The notes below the pieces were generated by a model. The model worked only from the letters and a program-made list of their open reading frames with translations, was not told the DNA's origin and ran no database searches. DNA of 39,130 nucleotides from JBBARC01 sp040400005. GTDB lineage: Bacteria; Pseudomonadota; Alphaproteobacteria; Acetobacterales; Acetobacteraceae. Below, one piece after another: positions 24,600 to 33,316 of this stretch. The translations under genes and the position numbers were made by a program. Each line of letters starts with the position of its first letter. The stretch's first letter is position 1. The stretch covers positions 1 through 39,130 of the forward strand of contig JBBARC010000032.1 of the NCBI GenBank assembly GCA_040400005.1. Reading direction: 5' to 3'.

Positions 24600-26078
24600 A
24601 TGGCGGATGCCAGCAACGCACTCAATTTGACCGACCCCACCCTGTTTCGCCAAGCCAATTTGATCGATGGCCAGTGGGTAACCGCTGCATCCGGCGCCAC
24701 CACCGCGGTGCGCAACCCGGCCACCGGCGATGTGGTGGGCCACGTGCCGGCGCTAACCGCGTTAGAAGCGCGCGGCGCCATTGAAGCGGCCGCTCGGGCG
24801 CAAAAGAAATGGGCAGCCCTCACCGGCAAGGAACGCCAAAAACCGTTGCGTAAACTGGCCGATTTGATGCTGGAAAACCAAGAAGATTTGGCCCGCATCA
24901 TGACCGCCGAACAGGGCAAACCGCTGGCCGAAAGCCGTGGCGAAATTGCCTATGCTGCCAGTTTTATCGAATTTTTTGGCGAAGAAGCCAAGCGCATTTA
25001 TGGCGATGTTATTCCGCACAATGCGCCGGGCCGGCGCATATTGGTGCAAAAGGCGCCAATTGGCGTGTTCGCCGCCATTACGCCGTGGAATTTTCCCGCC
25101 GCCATGATCACCCGCAAGGCCGGGCCAGGCTGGGCTGCCGGCTGCGCCGGCGTTATTCGCCCGGCCTCGCAAACACCATTTTCGGCCCTAGCGATTGGCG
25201 TGCTGGCCGAACGGGCAGGGCTACCGCCAGGGGTGTGCAATATCATCACCGGGCCGGCCGGCGCGTTGGGTGGCGAAATTACCGCCAACCCCATTGTGCG
25301 CAAGCTCAGTTTTACCGGCAGCACCGAAATCGGCGCTCAGTTACTGGCGCAATGCGCGCCAACAATTAAAAAAACCAGCATGGAATTAGGCGGTAATGCG
25401 CCGTTTATTGTGTTCGATGATGCCGATATCGAAGCCGCCGTGCAGGGCGCCATGGCCAGCAAATACCGCAACACCGGGCAAACCTGCGTGTGCGCCAACC
25501 GGCTGCTGGTGCAGGCGGGGATTTACGACAGTTTTGCCGCGCGGCTTAAAATTGAAGTGGAAAAGCTCAAACCCGGGAACGGCATGGATGCCGGCGTTAC
25601 CCAGGGGCCGATGATTAACCAGGCCGCCGTTGCCAAGGTTGAAGATCACATTGCCGATGCACTGGCGCAGGGGGCAATTTTGCTCACCGGCGGCAAGCGC
25701 CATGCGTTGGGCGGTAATTTCTTTGAACCAACTATTTTAACCCATGTGCCGCGCACAGCGGCGATCTTTCGTGAGGAAACTTTTGGCCCGGTTGCGCCCT
25801 TGTTTAAGTTTGCAACCGAAGCGGAAGCGATCGAGATGGCCAACGATACCGAGCTTGGCTTGGCATCTTATTTTTATACCCGAGATGTCGGGCGTATTTT
25901 TCGTGTGGCGGAGGCGTTGGAATACGGCATTATCGGCATCAACGAAGGCATTATCTCTACCGAGGTGGCACCGTTTGGCGGCATGAAATCGTCGGGCCTT
26001 GGACGCGAAGGATCCAAATACGGGATCGAGGACTATCTCGAAATCAAATACCTGGCGCTCGGCGGCATCGATAGTTGA
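24600..26078 (+). CDS. gabD: NAD(P)-dependent succinate-semialdehyde dehydrogenase
   Basis: A 492-residue aldehyde dehydrogenase that oxidises succinate semialdehyde to succinate, the last step of 4-aminobutyrate use. Catalytic residues are Asn164 in TPWNFPAAMITRKAGP, Glu262 in MELGGNAPFIVFDDAD and Cys296 in NTGQTCVCANRL, a pattern close to E. coli GabD. The end GLGREGSKYGIEDYLEIKY is also characteristic. In the cofactor-binding stretch the usual KPA lysine is Arg187 (GVIRPASQTPF), with other changes just before it (GWAAGCAG for ALAAGCT-M). The gene has a GGGAG site before the ATG and is followed by gor after 14 bases. No GABA transaminase gene is in the window. Confidence 0.92.
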   Translation: MADASNALNLTDPTLFRQANLIDGQWVTAASGATTAVRNPATGDVVGHVPALTALEARGAIEAAARAQKKWAALTGKERQKPLRKLADLMLENQEDLARIMTAEQGKPLAESRGEIAYAASFIEFFGEEAKRIYGDVIPHNAPGRRILVQKAPIGVFAAITPWNFPAAMITRKAGPGWAAGCAGVIRPASQTPFSALAIGVLAERAGLPPGVCNIITGPAGALGGEITANPIVRKLSFTGSTEIGAQLLAQCAPTIKKTSMELGGNAPFIVFDDADIEAAVQGAMASKYRNTGQTCVCANRLLVQAGIYDSFAARLKIEVEKLKPGNGMDAGVTQGPMINQAAVAKVEDHIADALAQGAILLTGGKRHALGGNFFEPTILTHVPRTAAIFREETFGPVAPLFKFATEAEAIEMANDTELGLASYFYTRDVGRIFRVAEALEYGIIGINEGIISTEVAPFGGMKSSGLGREGSKYGIEDYLEIKYLALGGIDS

Positions 26079-26092
26079 GGCCAGACAATATC

Positions 26093-27448
26093 ATGCAGGA
26101 ATTTGATCTGTTCGTCATTGGCGGCGGCTCCGGCGGTGTGCGGTGTGCGCGTATAGCGGCAGGCCTTGGCGCGCGGGTCGGCATTGCTGAATCGCGCCAT
26201 TGGGGCGGCACTTGCGTCAACGTCGGGTGCGTTCCGAAAAAATTGATGGTGCAGGCAGCTGAATACGCAAGCCATGCGCAAGATGCGCACGGCTTTGGCT
26301 GGCGCGGTGCTGCCCCCCAGGCCGGCTGGCCCACCCTGATGGCGGCAAAAAATGCTGAAATTGCCAGGCTGAATGCAATTTATGTAAAATTGTTACAGGG
26401 CGCCGGGGTTGAGATTTTTGAGGGCCACGCGCGGTTTTTGGATCCGCACACGTTGGATATTAACGGCGAACACATTCGTGCCAAAAAAATCGTCATCGCC
26501 ACCGGCGGCAAGCCGGCCGCACCCGGTATTTCTGGCGGTGAGCTGGCAATTGTATCTGATGATGCATTTTATCTTGATGATGTGCCACAGCGCGTGGTGG
26601 TGGTCGGCGGCGGTTACATCGGCGTAGAATTCGCCGGTATTTTTCGCGGCTTTGGCGCGCAGGTGGATTTGGTCTATCGCCAGCCGCTGCCGTTGCGCGG
26701 GTTTGATAACGATCTGCGCCAAAGCCTGGCCGAGGCACTGGCGGCGCAAGGTGTGCTGGTGCACGCGGGCCGCAGCCCTAACGAAATTGTGTTGATGCCC
26801 GATAACAGCCGCCGGGTGATGCTGTCTGATGGCACCATGATCGACACCGATTTGGTGTTTTTTGCCACCGGCCGGGTGCCTAACCTTGATAGGCTCGGCC
26901 TGAATGATGCTGGTGTGCGGCTAGATCCGCGCGGCACCGTCGCCGTTGATAGCGATTTTTGCACCAGCCAAAAGCATATTTTCGCCATTGGCGATGTTTG
27001 TAACCGGCTCAACCTAACCCCGGTCGCCATCGCCGAAGGCCACATGCTGGCCGAGCGTTTATTTGGCGACGGCACCCGCGATTGGTCGTTTGCCCCGGTG
27101 CCGACTGCCGTTTTTTCGGTGCCCCCGGTCGCCACTTGCGGACTGACCGAAGACGAAGCCGCCAAGCTGGGACCTGCAGATATTTTCGTCGCAAGTTTTA
27201 CCCCCATGCGCCACACCATCAGCGGCCGGGTGCGCCGCACGCTGATGAAGCTGGTGGTGGATCAGGCGAGCAACCGCGTGCTCGGCGCACACATGATCGG
27301 CGATGACGCCGCCGAAATGATGCAGGCAATTGGTGTTGCCATGACCGCCGGTGCAACCAAGCGCGATTTTGATCGCACCATTGGGATTCATCCGACGTCG
27401 GCGGAAGAATGGGTGACCATGCGCACGCGTACCCGGGTGGCGGGATAG
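26093..27448 (+). CDS. gor: Glutathione-disulfide reductase
   Basis: A 451-residue flavoprotein that reduces oxidised glutathione with NADPH in the cytoplasm. Residues 1-35 hold the FAD-binding GGGSGG motif, and the redox disulfide is Cys41-Cys46 in GGTCVNVGCVPKK. The NADPH domain near 168-204 has GGGYIGVEFAG followed by YRQPLPLRGFD, with Arg residues fitting the 2'-phosphate of NADPH. The C-terminal HPTSAEEW supplies the His433-Glu438 pair. These features separate it from lipoamide dehydrogenase and mercuric reductase. The ATG at 26093 is preceded by GAGG; a TTG further up is unlikely. It is tightly coupled to gabD (14-base gap) and converges with mazG. Confidence 0.93.
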   Translation: MQEFDLFVIGGGSGGVRCARIAAGLGARVGIAESRHWGGTCVNVGCVPKKLMVQAAEYASHAQDAHGFGWRGAAPQAGWPTLMAAKNAEIARLNAIYVKLLQGAGVEIFEGHARFLDPHTLDINGEHIRAKKIVIATGGKPAAPGISGGELAIVSDDAFYLDDVPQRVVVVGGGYIGVEFAGIFRGFGAQVDLVYRQPLPLRGFDNDLRQSLAEALAAQGVLVHAGRSPNEIVLMPDNSRRVMLSDGTMIDTDLVFFATGRVPNLDRLGLNDAGVRLDPRGTVAVDSDFCTSQKHIFAIGDVCNRLNLTPVAIAEGHMLAERLFGDGTRDWSFAPVPTAVFSVPPVATCGLTEDEAAKLGPADIFVASFTPMRHTISGRVRRTLMKLVVDQASNRVLGAHMIGDDAAEMMQAIGVAMTAGATKRDFDRTIGIHPTSAEEWVTMRTRTRVAG

Positions 27449-27470
27449 CTTAGCGGTGCGCCGCTTAAGC
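27448..27470. terminator. Hairpin shared by the convergent gor and mazG ends
   Basis: GCTTAGCGG and CCGCTTAAGC pair (9 bp with one bulged base) around TGCG, precisely at the 16-base gap between the gor and mazG stops. There is no T-run on either side. It may end both transcripts weakly. Confidence 0.4.
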
Positions 27471-28256
27471 CTCGCCGCGTTTAACCTCGCGCCAGGCATC
27501 TTCCATCTGGTCCAGTGTCGCGTCCACCGGCGTCAGCCCCGCCCGTGCCAGCACCGCCTCCACACCGGCAAACCGCCGAGCGAATTTGGTGTTGGCAGCA
27601 CGTAAAGTTTCTTCGGGGTCGAGGTTCAGTTTGCGGGCAAGATTTGCCAGCACAAACAGCATGTCGCCCACCTCGTCGGCCAGCCGCATCGGGTCAGCCT
27701 GCGCCAGTTCGGCCTGCAATTCTGCGGTTTCTTCGGCCAATTTGGCCAGCACGGCAGTGGCATCGGGCCAATCAAACCCCACGCGAGCGGCCCGCTTGGT
27801 GAGTTTTTCGGCGCGGGTGAGGGCGGGCAGGGCGGTCGGCACGCCGGCCAGCGCCCCGGTTTGCCCGCGTGCCGCGCGTTCGGCCGATTTTTGGGACTCC
27901 CACGCAGCACTATGCCCAGCACTTTCGCGGGCTGCTGCGTCGCCAAACACGTGCGGGTGGCGCCGCATCATTTTATCGGCAATGCCACGGGCAACATCGG
28001 TAAAGGCAAAATCGCCAGCCTCTTCCGCCAGGCGCGCATGATACACCACCTGAAACAGCAAATCGCCCAGCTCATCTGCCAGCCCCGGCATATCGCTGCG
28101 CGCAATGGCATCGGCCACTTCGTAGGCCTCTTCTATGGTATAGGGGGCGATTGTCGCAAAATTCTGCACCTGGTCCCACGGGCAGCCGGTCCGCGGGTCA
28201 CGCAGTTGCGCCATAATATCAATCAGCCGGCGCAGTTCGGTTTCAGCGTTGCTCAT
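27465..28256 (-). CDS. mazG: Nucleoside triphosphate pyrophosphohydrolase MazG
   Basis: A 263-residue all-alpha pyrophosphohydrolase that turns NTPs, including damaged or signalling ones, into NMP and pyrophosphate. It has the two MazG repeats expected of the full-length enzyme: the first with PWDQVQNFATIAPYTIEEAYEVADAI and ELGDLLFQVVYHARLAEE (metal-binding Glu and Asp), the second with FDWPDATAVLAKLAEETAEL and EVGDMLFVLANLARKL (each cut short here). The ATG at 28256 begins MSNAETELRRL; the open frame further upstream only reads through the 15-base repeats of the gene before it. It overlaps the 3' end of the YceI-like gene by 14 bases, so the two are translated in coupled fashion. Confidence 0.93.
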   Translation of the reverse strand: MSNAETELRRLIDIMAQLRDPRTGCPWDQVQNFATIAPYTIEEAYEVADAIARSDMPGLADELGDLLFQVVYHARLAEEAGDFAFTDVARGIADKMMRRHPHVFGDAAARESAGHSAAWESQKSAERAARGQTGALAGVPTALPALTRAEKLTKRAARVGFDWPDATAVLAKLAEETAELQAELAQADPMRLADEVGDMLFVLANLARKLNLDPEETLRAANTKFARRFAGVEAVLARAGLTPVDATLDQMEDAWREVKRGEA

Positions 28257-28944
28257 GCCCGGCGTTTTGCCCGCCACCGGATGGGGGCGCAAGGCCAGGC
28301 TGCGCAAAACCAGGGGACGCAAGGCCAGGGGACGCAAGGCCAGGGGGCGCAATCGTTGCGGCGAGCCGCGCCACAATGGTGATGCCAACCTCGTCACCGA
28401 TCATCACCGATCGTGCCGCCATGCCAAAATCAGCGCGATGCAGCACCGCCTGCGCACGCACCGCCCCATGCGTATCATCGGTTGCATCCAGCACCAGCGC
28501 GCGGGTAATGCCGCGCATGGTCAGTTCGCCGATCACCGCATAATGGCCGGGCTCCAGCGCGGTGATGGTGGTTGATCGGTAGGTCATCACCGGAAAATGC
28601 GCGGTATCGAAAAACGCCGCTGATCGCAACACGGCGCCTGCCGCTGGCATGATGCTGGCAATGCTGGCAGCCGAAATCACCACCTGCATGTGGCCGGTCG
28701 GCTGGGCGGTAGGGTCTAGCGTGAACGTTCCGGTGAATTGCTTAAAAACACCGGTGCAGGCGAAGATACGAAAGCAGCGCACGTCATAGCCGATGCGCGC
28801 GTTATCGGGGGTGATGGCAAAGGTGGTGGCGGCGCTGGCGGCGTGGGCATGGGCTTGGGCGAACAGGCACAGCGAAAGGCAAACCCCGGCGATGGCCGTG
28901 GGGGCGGGCGCCGGGTGGGGATTGGCAAGGCGGTACGGTCGCAT
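28243..28944 (-). CDS. YceI-family periplasmic lipid-binding-like protein
   Basis: A 233-residue exported protein. Residues 1-38 look like a long signal peptide with hydrophobic core AIAGVCLSLCLFAQA. Residues ~42-198 match the YceI beta-barrel (lipocalin-like) pattern: a strand with ITPDNARIGYDV, VFKQFTGTFTLDP, AAFFDTAHFPVMTYRSTTI and GELTMRGITRALVLDA. YceI proteins bind isoprenoid-like lipids. The C-terminal ~35 residues are odd: they are PGLAS-type repeats from a 15-base tandem repeat and are unlikely to belong to the barrel. The gene diverges from the glycosyltransferase (138-base gap) and overlaps mazG by 14 bases. Confidence 0.85.
   Translation of the reverse strand: MRPYRLANPHPAPAPTAIAGVCLSLCLFAQAHAHAASAATTFAITPDNARIGYDVRCFRIFACTGVFKQFTGTFTLDPTAQPTGHMQVVISAASIASIMPAAGAVLRSAAFFDTAHFPVMTYRSTTITALEPGHYAVIGELTMRGITRALVLDATDDTHGAVRAQAVLHRADFGMAARSVMIGDEVGITIVARLAATIAPPGLASPGLASPGFAQPGLAPPSGGGQNAGHEQR
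28288..28347. repeat. 15-bp tandem repeat at the 3' end of the YceI-like gene
   Basis: Four 15-base units starting CGCAAGGCCAGG (28288, 28303, 28318, 28333). Units three and four differ at one base, and units one and two are more worn. Read on the minus strand they encode Pro-Gly-Leu-Ala-x pentapeptides. The length is a multiple of three, so copy changes keep the frame. The array lies just upstream of the mazG start. Confidence 0.9.
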
Positions 28945-29082
28945 AGGGCGCTACTTGGGCCAACCAGCTGGCGCGTCAAGCGATCTGTGTCCGCTCCTTC
29001 AGCCCGCACCCCCTCTCGACCACATGGCTGGCAGCGTTTAGCCTGTTCTGGATCAATCCTAGCAAGCGGACACAGCGAACGC

Positions 29083-31107
29083 ATGGCCGAGAGTATGTTT
29101 AGCCGCCTGGCCCGCCGAGTGTTGGGTAGCGCACCGCCACCGCAGCCCCCCCCGCGCGCGCCGGCCGCCCCCTTATTTGCCCCGGTGTTGCGCGGCGATG
29201 TCACCGCACCCGCGCAGCCCGCGGCGATGGATCGCACCCCGGCGGCGCCGGCCGGCGATGATGGCATCAGCAACCCCAATAAACCCAACAGCGCGCGCAT
29301 CTACCGCGTGCGCAGTGCGCTGGGCGGGTGGCTTGCGCGCGACGTAACAGGCCAGATTTGCATCACACCGGCGCTTGACCCCAACACCGGCTTGCTTGCC
29401 GTGGTGCCCGATGCCAACACCAATTTTTGCTTTTTAATCGCCCCCGACATGGCCCCCTTGCGGACGCAGTATGATAGCGGGTTTTCGCAATCCATCTCCG
29501 GCCATTTACTGCGCACCGGGGCGGAGGCGGTATTTTTACTGCGCCACCCCTTTGGCCCGGCGTTTCTGGCCGCCCACGTGGCCACCGCCGATACCCCGGC
29601 CACCGTGGTGTTTAACCATAACACCGTGGATAGTGCTGTGGCCTTGGTGTTTTTAGCGGCCGAGGCGGCAGCCGTGCCCGCGGTTGCGGCCAATGCTGCG
29701 GGCGAAATCGCGGCCCTTGCCGATCGCCCGCACGCGGCAACCCTGTTGCTGGCGGCTTTACGCGCAGGCCGGCTGCGGCCGGGTTTGCTGGAAGGGTTTT
29801 TGCGGTTACTGCCAAGTGATGAACTAACGCTATTTGCCCGTCATATAGCCACCCAACCGGCTGATTTTACTTTGGTGCAGCAGGCGCTGCCCAACGATAC
29901 CTGGCTGCACAAAGACTTTGCCGATCTTGTGGCATGGCGGACCAACCGGGTGGCGGCCACGCACCATCTGACATCACCAGTATCCGATGAAGATGCCACC
30001 CTGCCGGTGCGCTCAACCCCGGAAATGCCGGTGGGTTTGCTGCTCACCAGCTTGTTGCGGGCCGACACCGCCCCGCGCCGCAATCTGTGCATGCTGGCCA
30101 GTGCGCGCAACGAAGGTGTGTATTTGCTGGATTGGATTGCGTATCACCGCAGCATCGGGTTTGAGCATATCTTTCTGTACACCAACGATAATACCGATGG
30201 GTCGGATACGCTGTTGCAGGCGCTGGCGAACGCTGGCGAAATTACCCTGGTGCAAAACAAGGCAGGCCCCCACGTTGGGCCGCAATACAAAGCCTATTCG
30301 CAGGCATTAACCCGCCTGCCGCAGATCCTTGATTACCGCTGGACGATGATTTTAGACATCGATGAATATTTTGTGTTCGACACAAAGCGGTATCGCACCG
30401 CCGGCGACGTGATCGCCTTTCAGGAAACCCAGGACGTTGATGCTATCGCCTACGGCTGGCTGCTATTTGGCGCCGGCGTCGATACCAACTGGACCCACGC
30501 GCCAACCTGGCGGCGTTTTGTTAATCGCCAGCCTGGGGTTAATCCACACATAAAATCGATGTTTCGCACCAACCGGTTTTGGGGGGCGCAGGCGCATTAT
30601 CCTTACGCGACCCAAGCAAAACCTTTTATCTACCGCACCGAACAAGGCGATCTGCACCATCACCATGGGGTCACCGACCGCATTCCGGCCTTTGCCACAT
30701 CACCCAGTGCTGACCATGCCTGGATCAATCACTACACACTGCGCACATTGCCAGAAGCCCTATGGAAACTGGCGCGCGGGCAGGGCGACTGGACTGGCAA
30801 GTTCGACCCCCGCCAGGCCGAATTTGCCCCGTGGCTGGCCCGCACGTTTTTTAACTTGGCCGAAACCGCCACCGAAGATGACCGGCGCATCAACGCTTGC
30901 GCGAACGGTATTGCTGACGAGCGCGAGCGTTTGATGGCGTTGCCCGGCGTAGGTGATGCCGAACAGGCGCTGCGGCGCGCGTGGGTGGGGCAGTTACGCA
31001 ACGCGACGGCGGCTTTTGTTGGGAGTGCCGCTGAGGACGGTGAAATCCCCGAAGTTACTCGGCTGCGAATGGTTGCCCGCGAACATCATACCAAGCCGAG
31101 AACATAG
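29083..31107 (+). CDS. Large glycosyltransferase (family 2/92-like) with N-terminal extension
   Basis: A 674-residue protein. Residues ~332-560 form a glycosyltransferase of the GT2/GT92-like type (Glyco_tranf_2_4): LCMLASARNEGVYLLDWIAYHRSIGFEHIFLYTNDNTDGS (cut here: nucleotide-sugar region), and the DxD metal site in ILDIDEYF near residue 425. Such enzymes typically add sugars to surface polysaccharides. Residues 1-60 are Pro/Ala-rich and disordered; residues ~60-330 form a separate region that I do not recognise and which may recognise the acceptor. No membrane helix is evident. I chose the ATG at 29083 (MAESMFSRL) because the open frame before it overlaps the YceI gene on the other strand; the start has no strong ribosome site, and ATG 29095 is possible. 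Confidence 0.75.
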   Translation: MAESMFSRLARRVLGSAPPPQPPPRAPAAPLFAPVLRGDVTAPAQPAAMDRTPAAPAGDDGISNPNKPNSARIYRVRSALGGWLARDVTGQICITPALDPNTGLLAVVPDANTNFCFLIAPDMAPLRTQYDSGFSQSISGHLLRTGAEAVFLLRHPFGPAFLAAHVATADTPATVVFNHNTVDSAVALVFLAAEAAAVPAVAANAAGEIAALADRPHAATLLLAALRAGRLRPGLLEGFLRLLPSDELTLFARHIATQPADFTLVQQALPNDTWLHKDFADLVAWRTNRVAATHHLTSPVSDEDATLPVRSTPEMPVGLLLTSLLRADTAPRRNLCMLASARNEGVYLLDWIAYHRSIGFEHIFLYTNDNTDGSDTLLQALANAGEITLVQNKAGPHVGPQYKAYSQALTRLPQILDYRWTMILDIDEYFVFDTKRYRTAGDVIAFQETQDVDAIAYGWLLFGAGVDTNWTHAPTWRRFVNRQPGVNPHIKSMFRTNRFWGAQAHYPYATQAKPFIYRTEQGDLHHHHGVTDRIPAFATSPSADHAWINHYTLRTLPEALWKLARGQGDWTGKFDPRQAEFAPWLARTFFNLAETATEDDRRINACANGIADERERLMALPGVGDAEQALRRAWVGQLRNATAAFVGSAAEDGEIPEVTRLRMVAREHHTKPRT

Positions 31108-31167
31108 CCCGCTTTTGTTGGCCGCGTATGCTGACAATTCGGTTGAAGGTCTGGCGTTTGCTATGCC

Positions 31168-33294
31168 TCACAAATGCCCCTGCAGCACCGAAATCGACGC
31201 CGCCGGCAAGGTAAAACTGGCACCACGCCCGCCCAGCACCCGCACAGTCACCGGCCCCCGATCAGGATACGCACGGCTTTTGTCACCCGCTTCCACCCAC
31301 ACATACTGCGCGGCGCCAAACTGTGTCTGGCTAACCCCGCCTGCAAACCCTGCACCACCGCCAAAACCCAACACCACCTGATGCGGTAGCGCGAGATCGC
31401 GGTTAACCAGCAGCACGCTGATAGTGCCATCGGCCCGCCGCACCGGGTAGGCGCCAATCATCGGGGCTACTGGTGCAACACTTACCGGCAGCAGCGTTTG
31501 CACAGTGCCTGGCCCCACCGCCCAGTTTTGCGTCAACATCCGTGCCGCCCAATACTGCGCAAGTTTTTCGATGGCGCCATACTGCGCATTGCCCAGCAGC
31601 GCCCCGTAACTGCCAAAGCCGGGGCAGGGGTTAGACCGGCTGAGCGGGATCGGCTCGTATTCATAAAAATATCCGCCCGCCCCACCGGCGCTGAGCAAAC
31701 TGCCGTAAAAATCAGCAAGCCAGATAGCCCCCGCCGGTGTTTGGGCGGCATCGGTTTCGTTTTGTGAGATATTAAGCTCGGTTATAAAAATCGGCAGGTT
31801 AGCCGCCAGCCCATCATGGCGAAAGGCTGCCACCACATGCGCAACAATTGCCGGTTCGCGCAATAAATTTTCTTGCGTGCCGGTAGCCCCGCAACTGGCA
31901 AACGGGTAATGCTCGAAACTAAAAAATGCTAGATCAGCACTACGCCCGTGCGCGGCAAGGGCATTCAGAAAACGTTTGGTCCACGATGTTTCACCCGTAC
32001 CATCGGCCCAGGTTTTAACGTCACCTGCCGTGCCCTGAAACACCGGGCCGCCAAGTTTTAAGCCGGCATCAAAGCCATGCAGCGCCCGTGCCCATTGCAG
32101 ATAAAGGGCTGCGTAATCTTCCGGTGAGATATATTCGCCATCCGGTTCTTCGCCCATTTCAACCCAGGTGATGGGCCGCCCGGTTGCGCGCAGATAGGCG
32201 ATTTCCGCCACCGCGTTTTCCGGCGTTGAATACAGCATGGGCACCGGCACCATAGCGCCTAAGCCGCGGGTGATGCCGCTGTTAAACACCACATCAAACC
32301 CCGGCTGTTCCTGATCGGTCACCCGGTTGGCCGCACTATGCCAGGCATCGGTGGAGCTGGCGTAGGTTACGGTCTGCTTCTGGCTTGCCGCATGGATGGT
32401 GAGATCGTGAAAAACCCCCGCCGCATCAATGCGGCCAACACCGATTTCGCCAATCGCATAGCCCACGCAGTTGCGCGCATCAGCCGCACTATGGCTATCG
32501 CAAGTGTTGGACGATCGCGACATCAGCACGCGCACATATTCGATGTTTTGCGCAACATCACCCAGCGCCAAAGTCACCGTGCCGCCAGTGCCGACAGTGC
32601 CGCCAGTGCCGGTAGTGACGACGCCTGCCGGAAAATTGGCGAACTGCCCATGCGTGGGGTCATAAATAGGGTCAGCGCCGGTCCAGTACTGCACCGCGTA
32701 CGTGGCTGCATACGGTGCGGCCCAGGTAATACGAACGGCATTGATGCTTTGGGTCGCCCCCAGATCGATCAGCACCCATTGCGGATGCGCCGCATCATCG
32801 TCCCCGGTAAAAGCTTTTGCCAGGTACGGGTTACTTTTCCAGTACGTGGCCGCATCGCCATCATCCAACCGCGAATAATCATCGTCGTTGCCCTGGTCAT
32901 GTGTATTGCCGCGATGGGGCAGGCGGTAGCCGTAGGTATCGGTAATCGGGGCGGCCGCCGTCGCCCCACTTTGCCAGTAACCACCACCAGCTTCGCTAAA
33001 CGCACCGGCCGGGTTCCAATGCCAGTCCTGCACCGATAGCTCGGTATACAGCCGGTAACTCACCGCGCCAAACCCTGCCCCCAGCATTTTGGTGATGTTG
33101 GCGGGCTGGTAGATGCCGTGCACTGCCCCTTGCGGCACACCATCCACACCGGCGCCAATGGCCTGTTGCGCCGCAAACTGCGCGCCGGCATGGGCAGGGT
33201 TGGTGTCGATACTAATCATGGTCGGGGCGGTTGCTGCGTGTGCGCTGGCAACGATTGCGCCAAACCACAGAATGTTCGCCCAATCTCTGCGCAT
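31168..33294 (-). CDS. Exported glycoside-hydrolase-like protein with discoidin-type domain
   Basis: A 708-residue exported protein. Residues 1-22 are a signal peptide (ANILWFGAIVASAHA). Residues ~125-300 resemble an F5/8-type C (discoidin) carbohydrate-binding domain (HPQWVLIDLGATQSINAVRITW). From ~330 to 600 there is a TIM-barrel-like part with WVEMGEEPDGEYISPEDYA near residue 381 and FITELNIS near 504; these two Glu would be acid/base and nucleophile of a clan-A glycosidase, though the usual NEP is EEP here. A beta-sandwich C-terminus follows. The ATG at 33294 starts the signal peptide, 22 bases after the pepF-like gene. I cannot assign a CAZy family or substrate, but neighbours suggest saccharide or peptide scavenging. 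Confidence 0.7.
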   Translation of the reverse strand: MRRDWANILWFGAIVASAHAATAPTMISIDTNPAHAGAQFAAQQAIGAGVDGVPQGAVHGIYQPANITKMLGAGFGAVSYRLYTELSVQDWHWNPAGAFSEAGGGYWQSGATAAAPITDTYGYRLPHRGNTHDQGNDDDYSRLDDGDAATYWKSNPYLAKAFTGDDDAAHPQWVLIDLGATQSINAVRITWAAPYAATYAVQYWTGADPIYDPTHGQFANFPAGVVTTGTGGTVGTGGTVTLALGDVAQNIEYVRVLMSRSSNTCDSHSAADARNCVGYAIGEIGVGRIDAAGVFHDLTIHAASQKQTVTYASSTDAWHSAANRVTDQEQPGFDVVFNSGITRGLGAMVPVPMLYSTPENAVAEIAYLRATGRPITWVEMGEEPDGEYISPEDYAALYLQWARALHGFDAGLKLGGPVFQGTAGDVKTWADGTGETSWTKRFLNALAAHGRSADLAFFSFEHYPFASCGATGTQENLLREPAIVAHVVAAFRHDGLAANLPIFITELNISQNETDAAQTPAGAIWLADFYGSLLSAGGAGGYFYEYEPIPLSRSNPCPGFGSYGALLGNAQYGAIEKLAQYWAARMLTQNWAVGPGTVQTLLPVSVAPVAPMIGAYPVRRADGTISVLLVNRDLALPHQVVLGFGGGAGFAGGVSQTQFGAAQYVWVEAGDKSRAYPDRGPVTVRVLGGRGASFTLPAASISVLQGHL

Positions 33295-33316
33295 CGCGTA
33301 ACCCCACCCGACAGTG

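Noticed and set aside
28738..29082. A longer glycosyltransferase start overlapping the YceI-like gene
   Set aside because: The added 115 residues are antisense to the YceI coding region, Gly/Arg-rich and without domain features.
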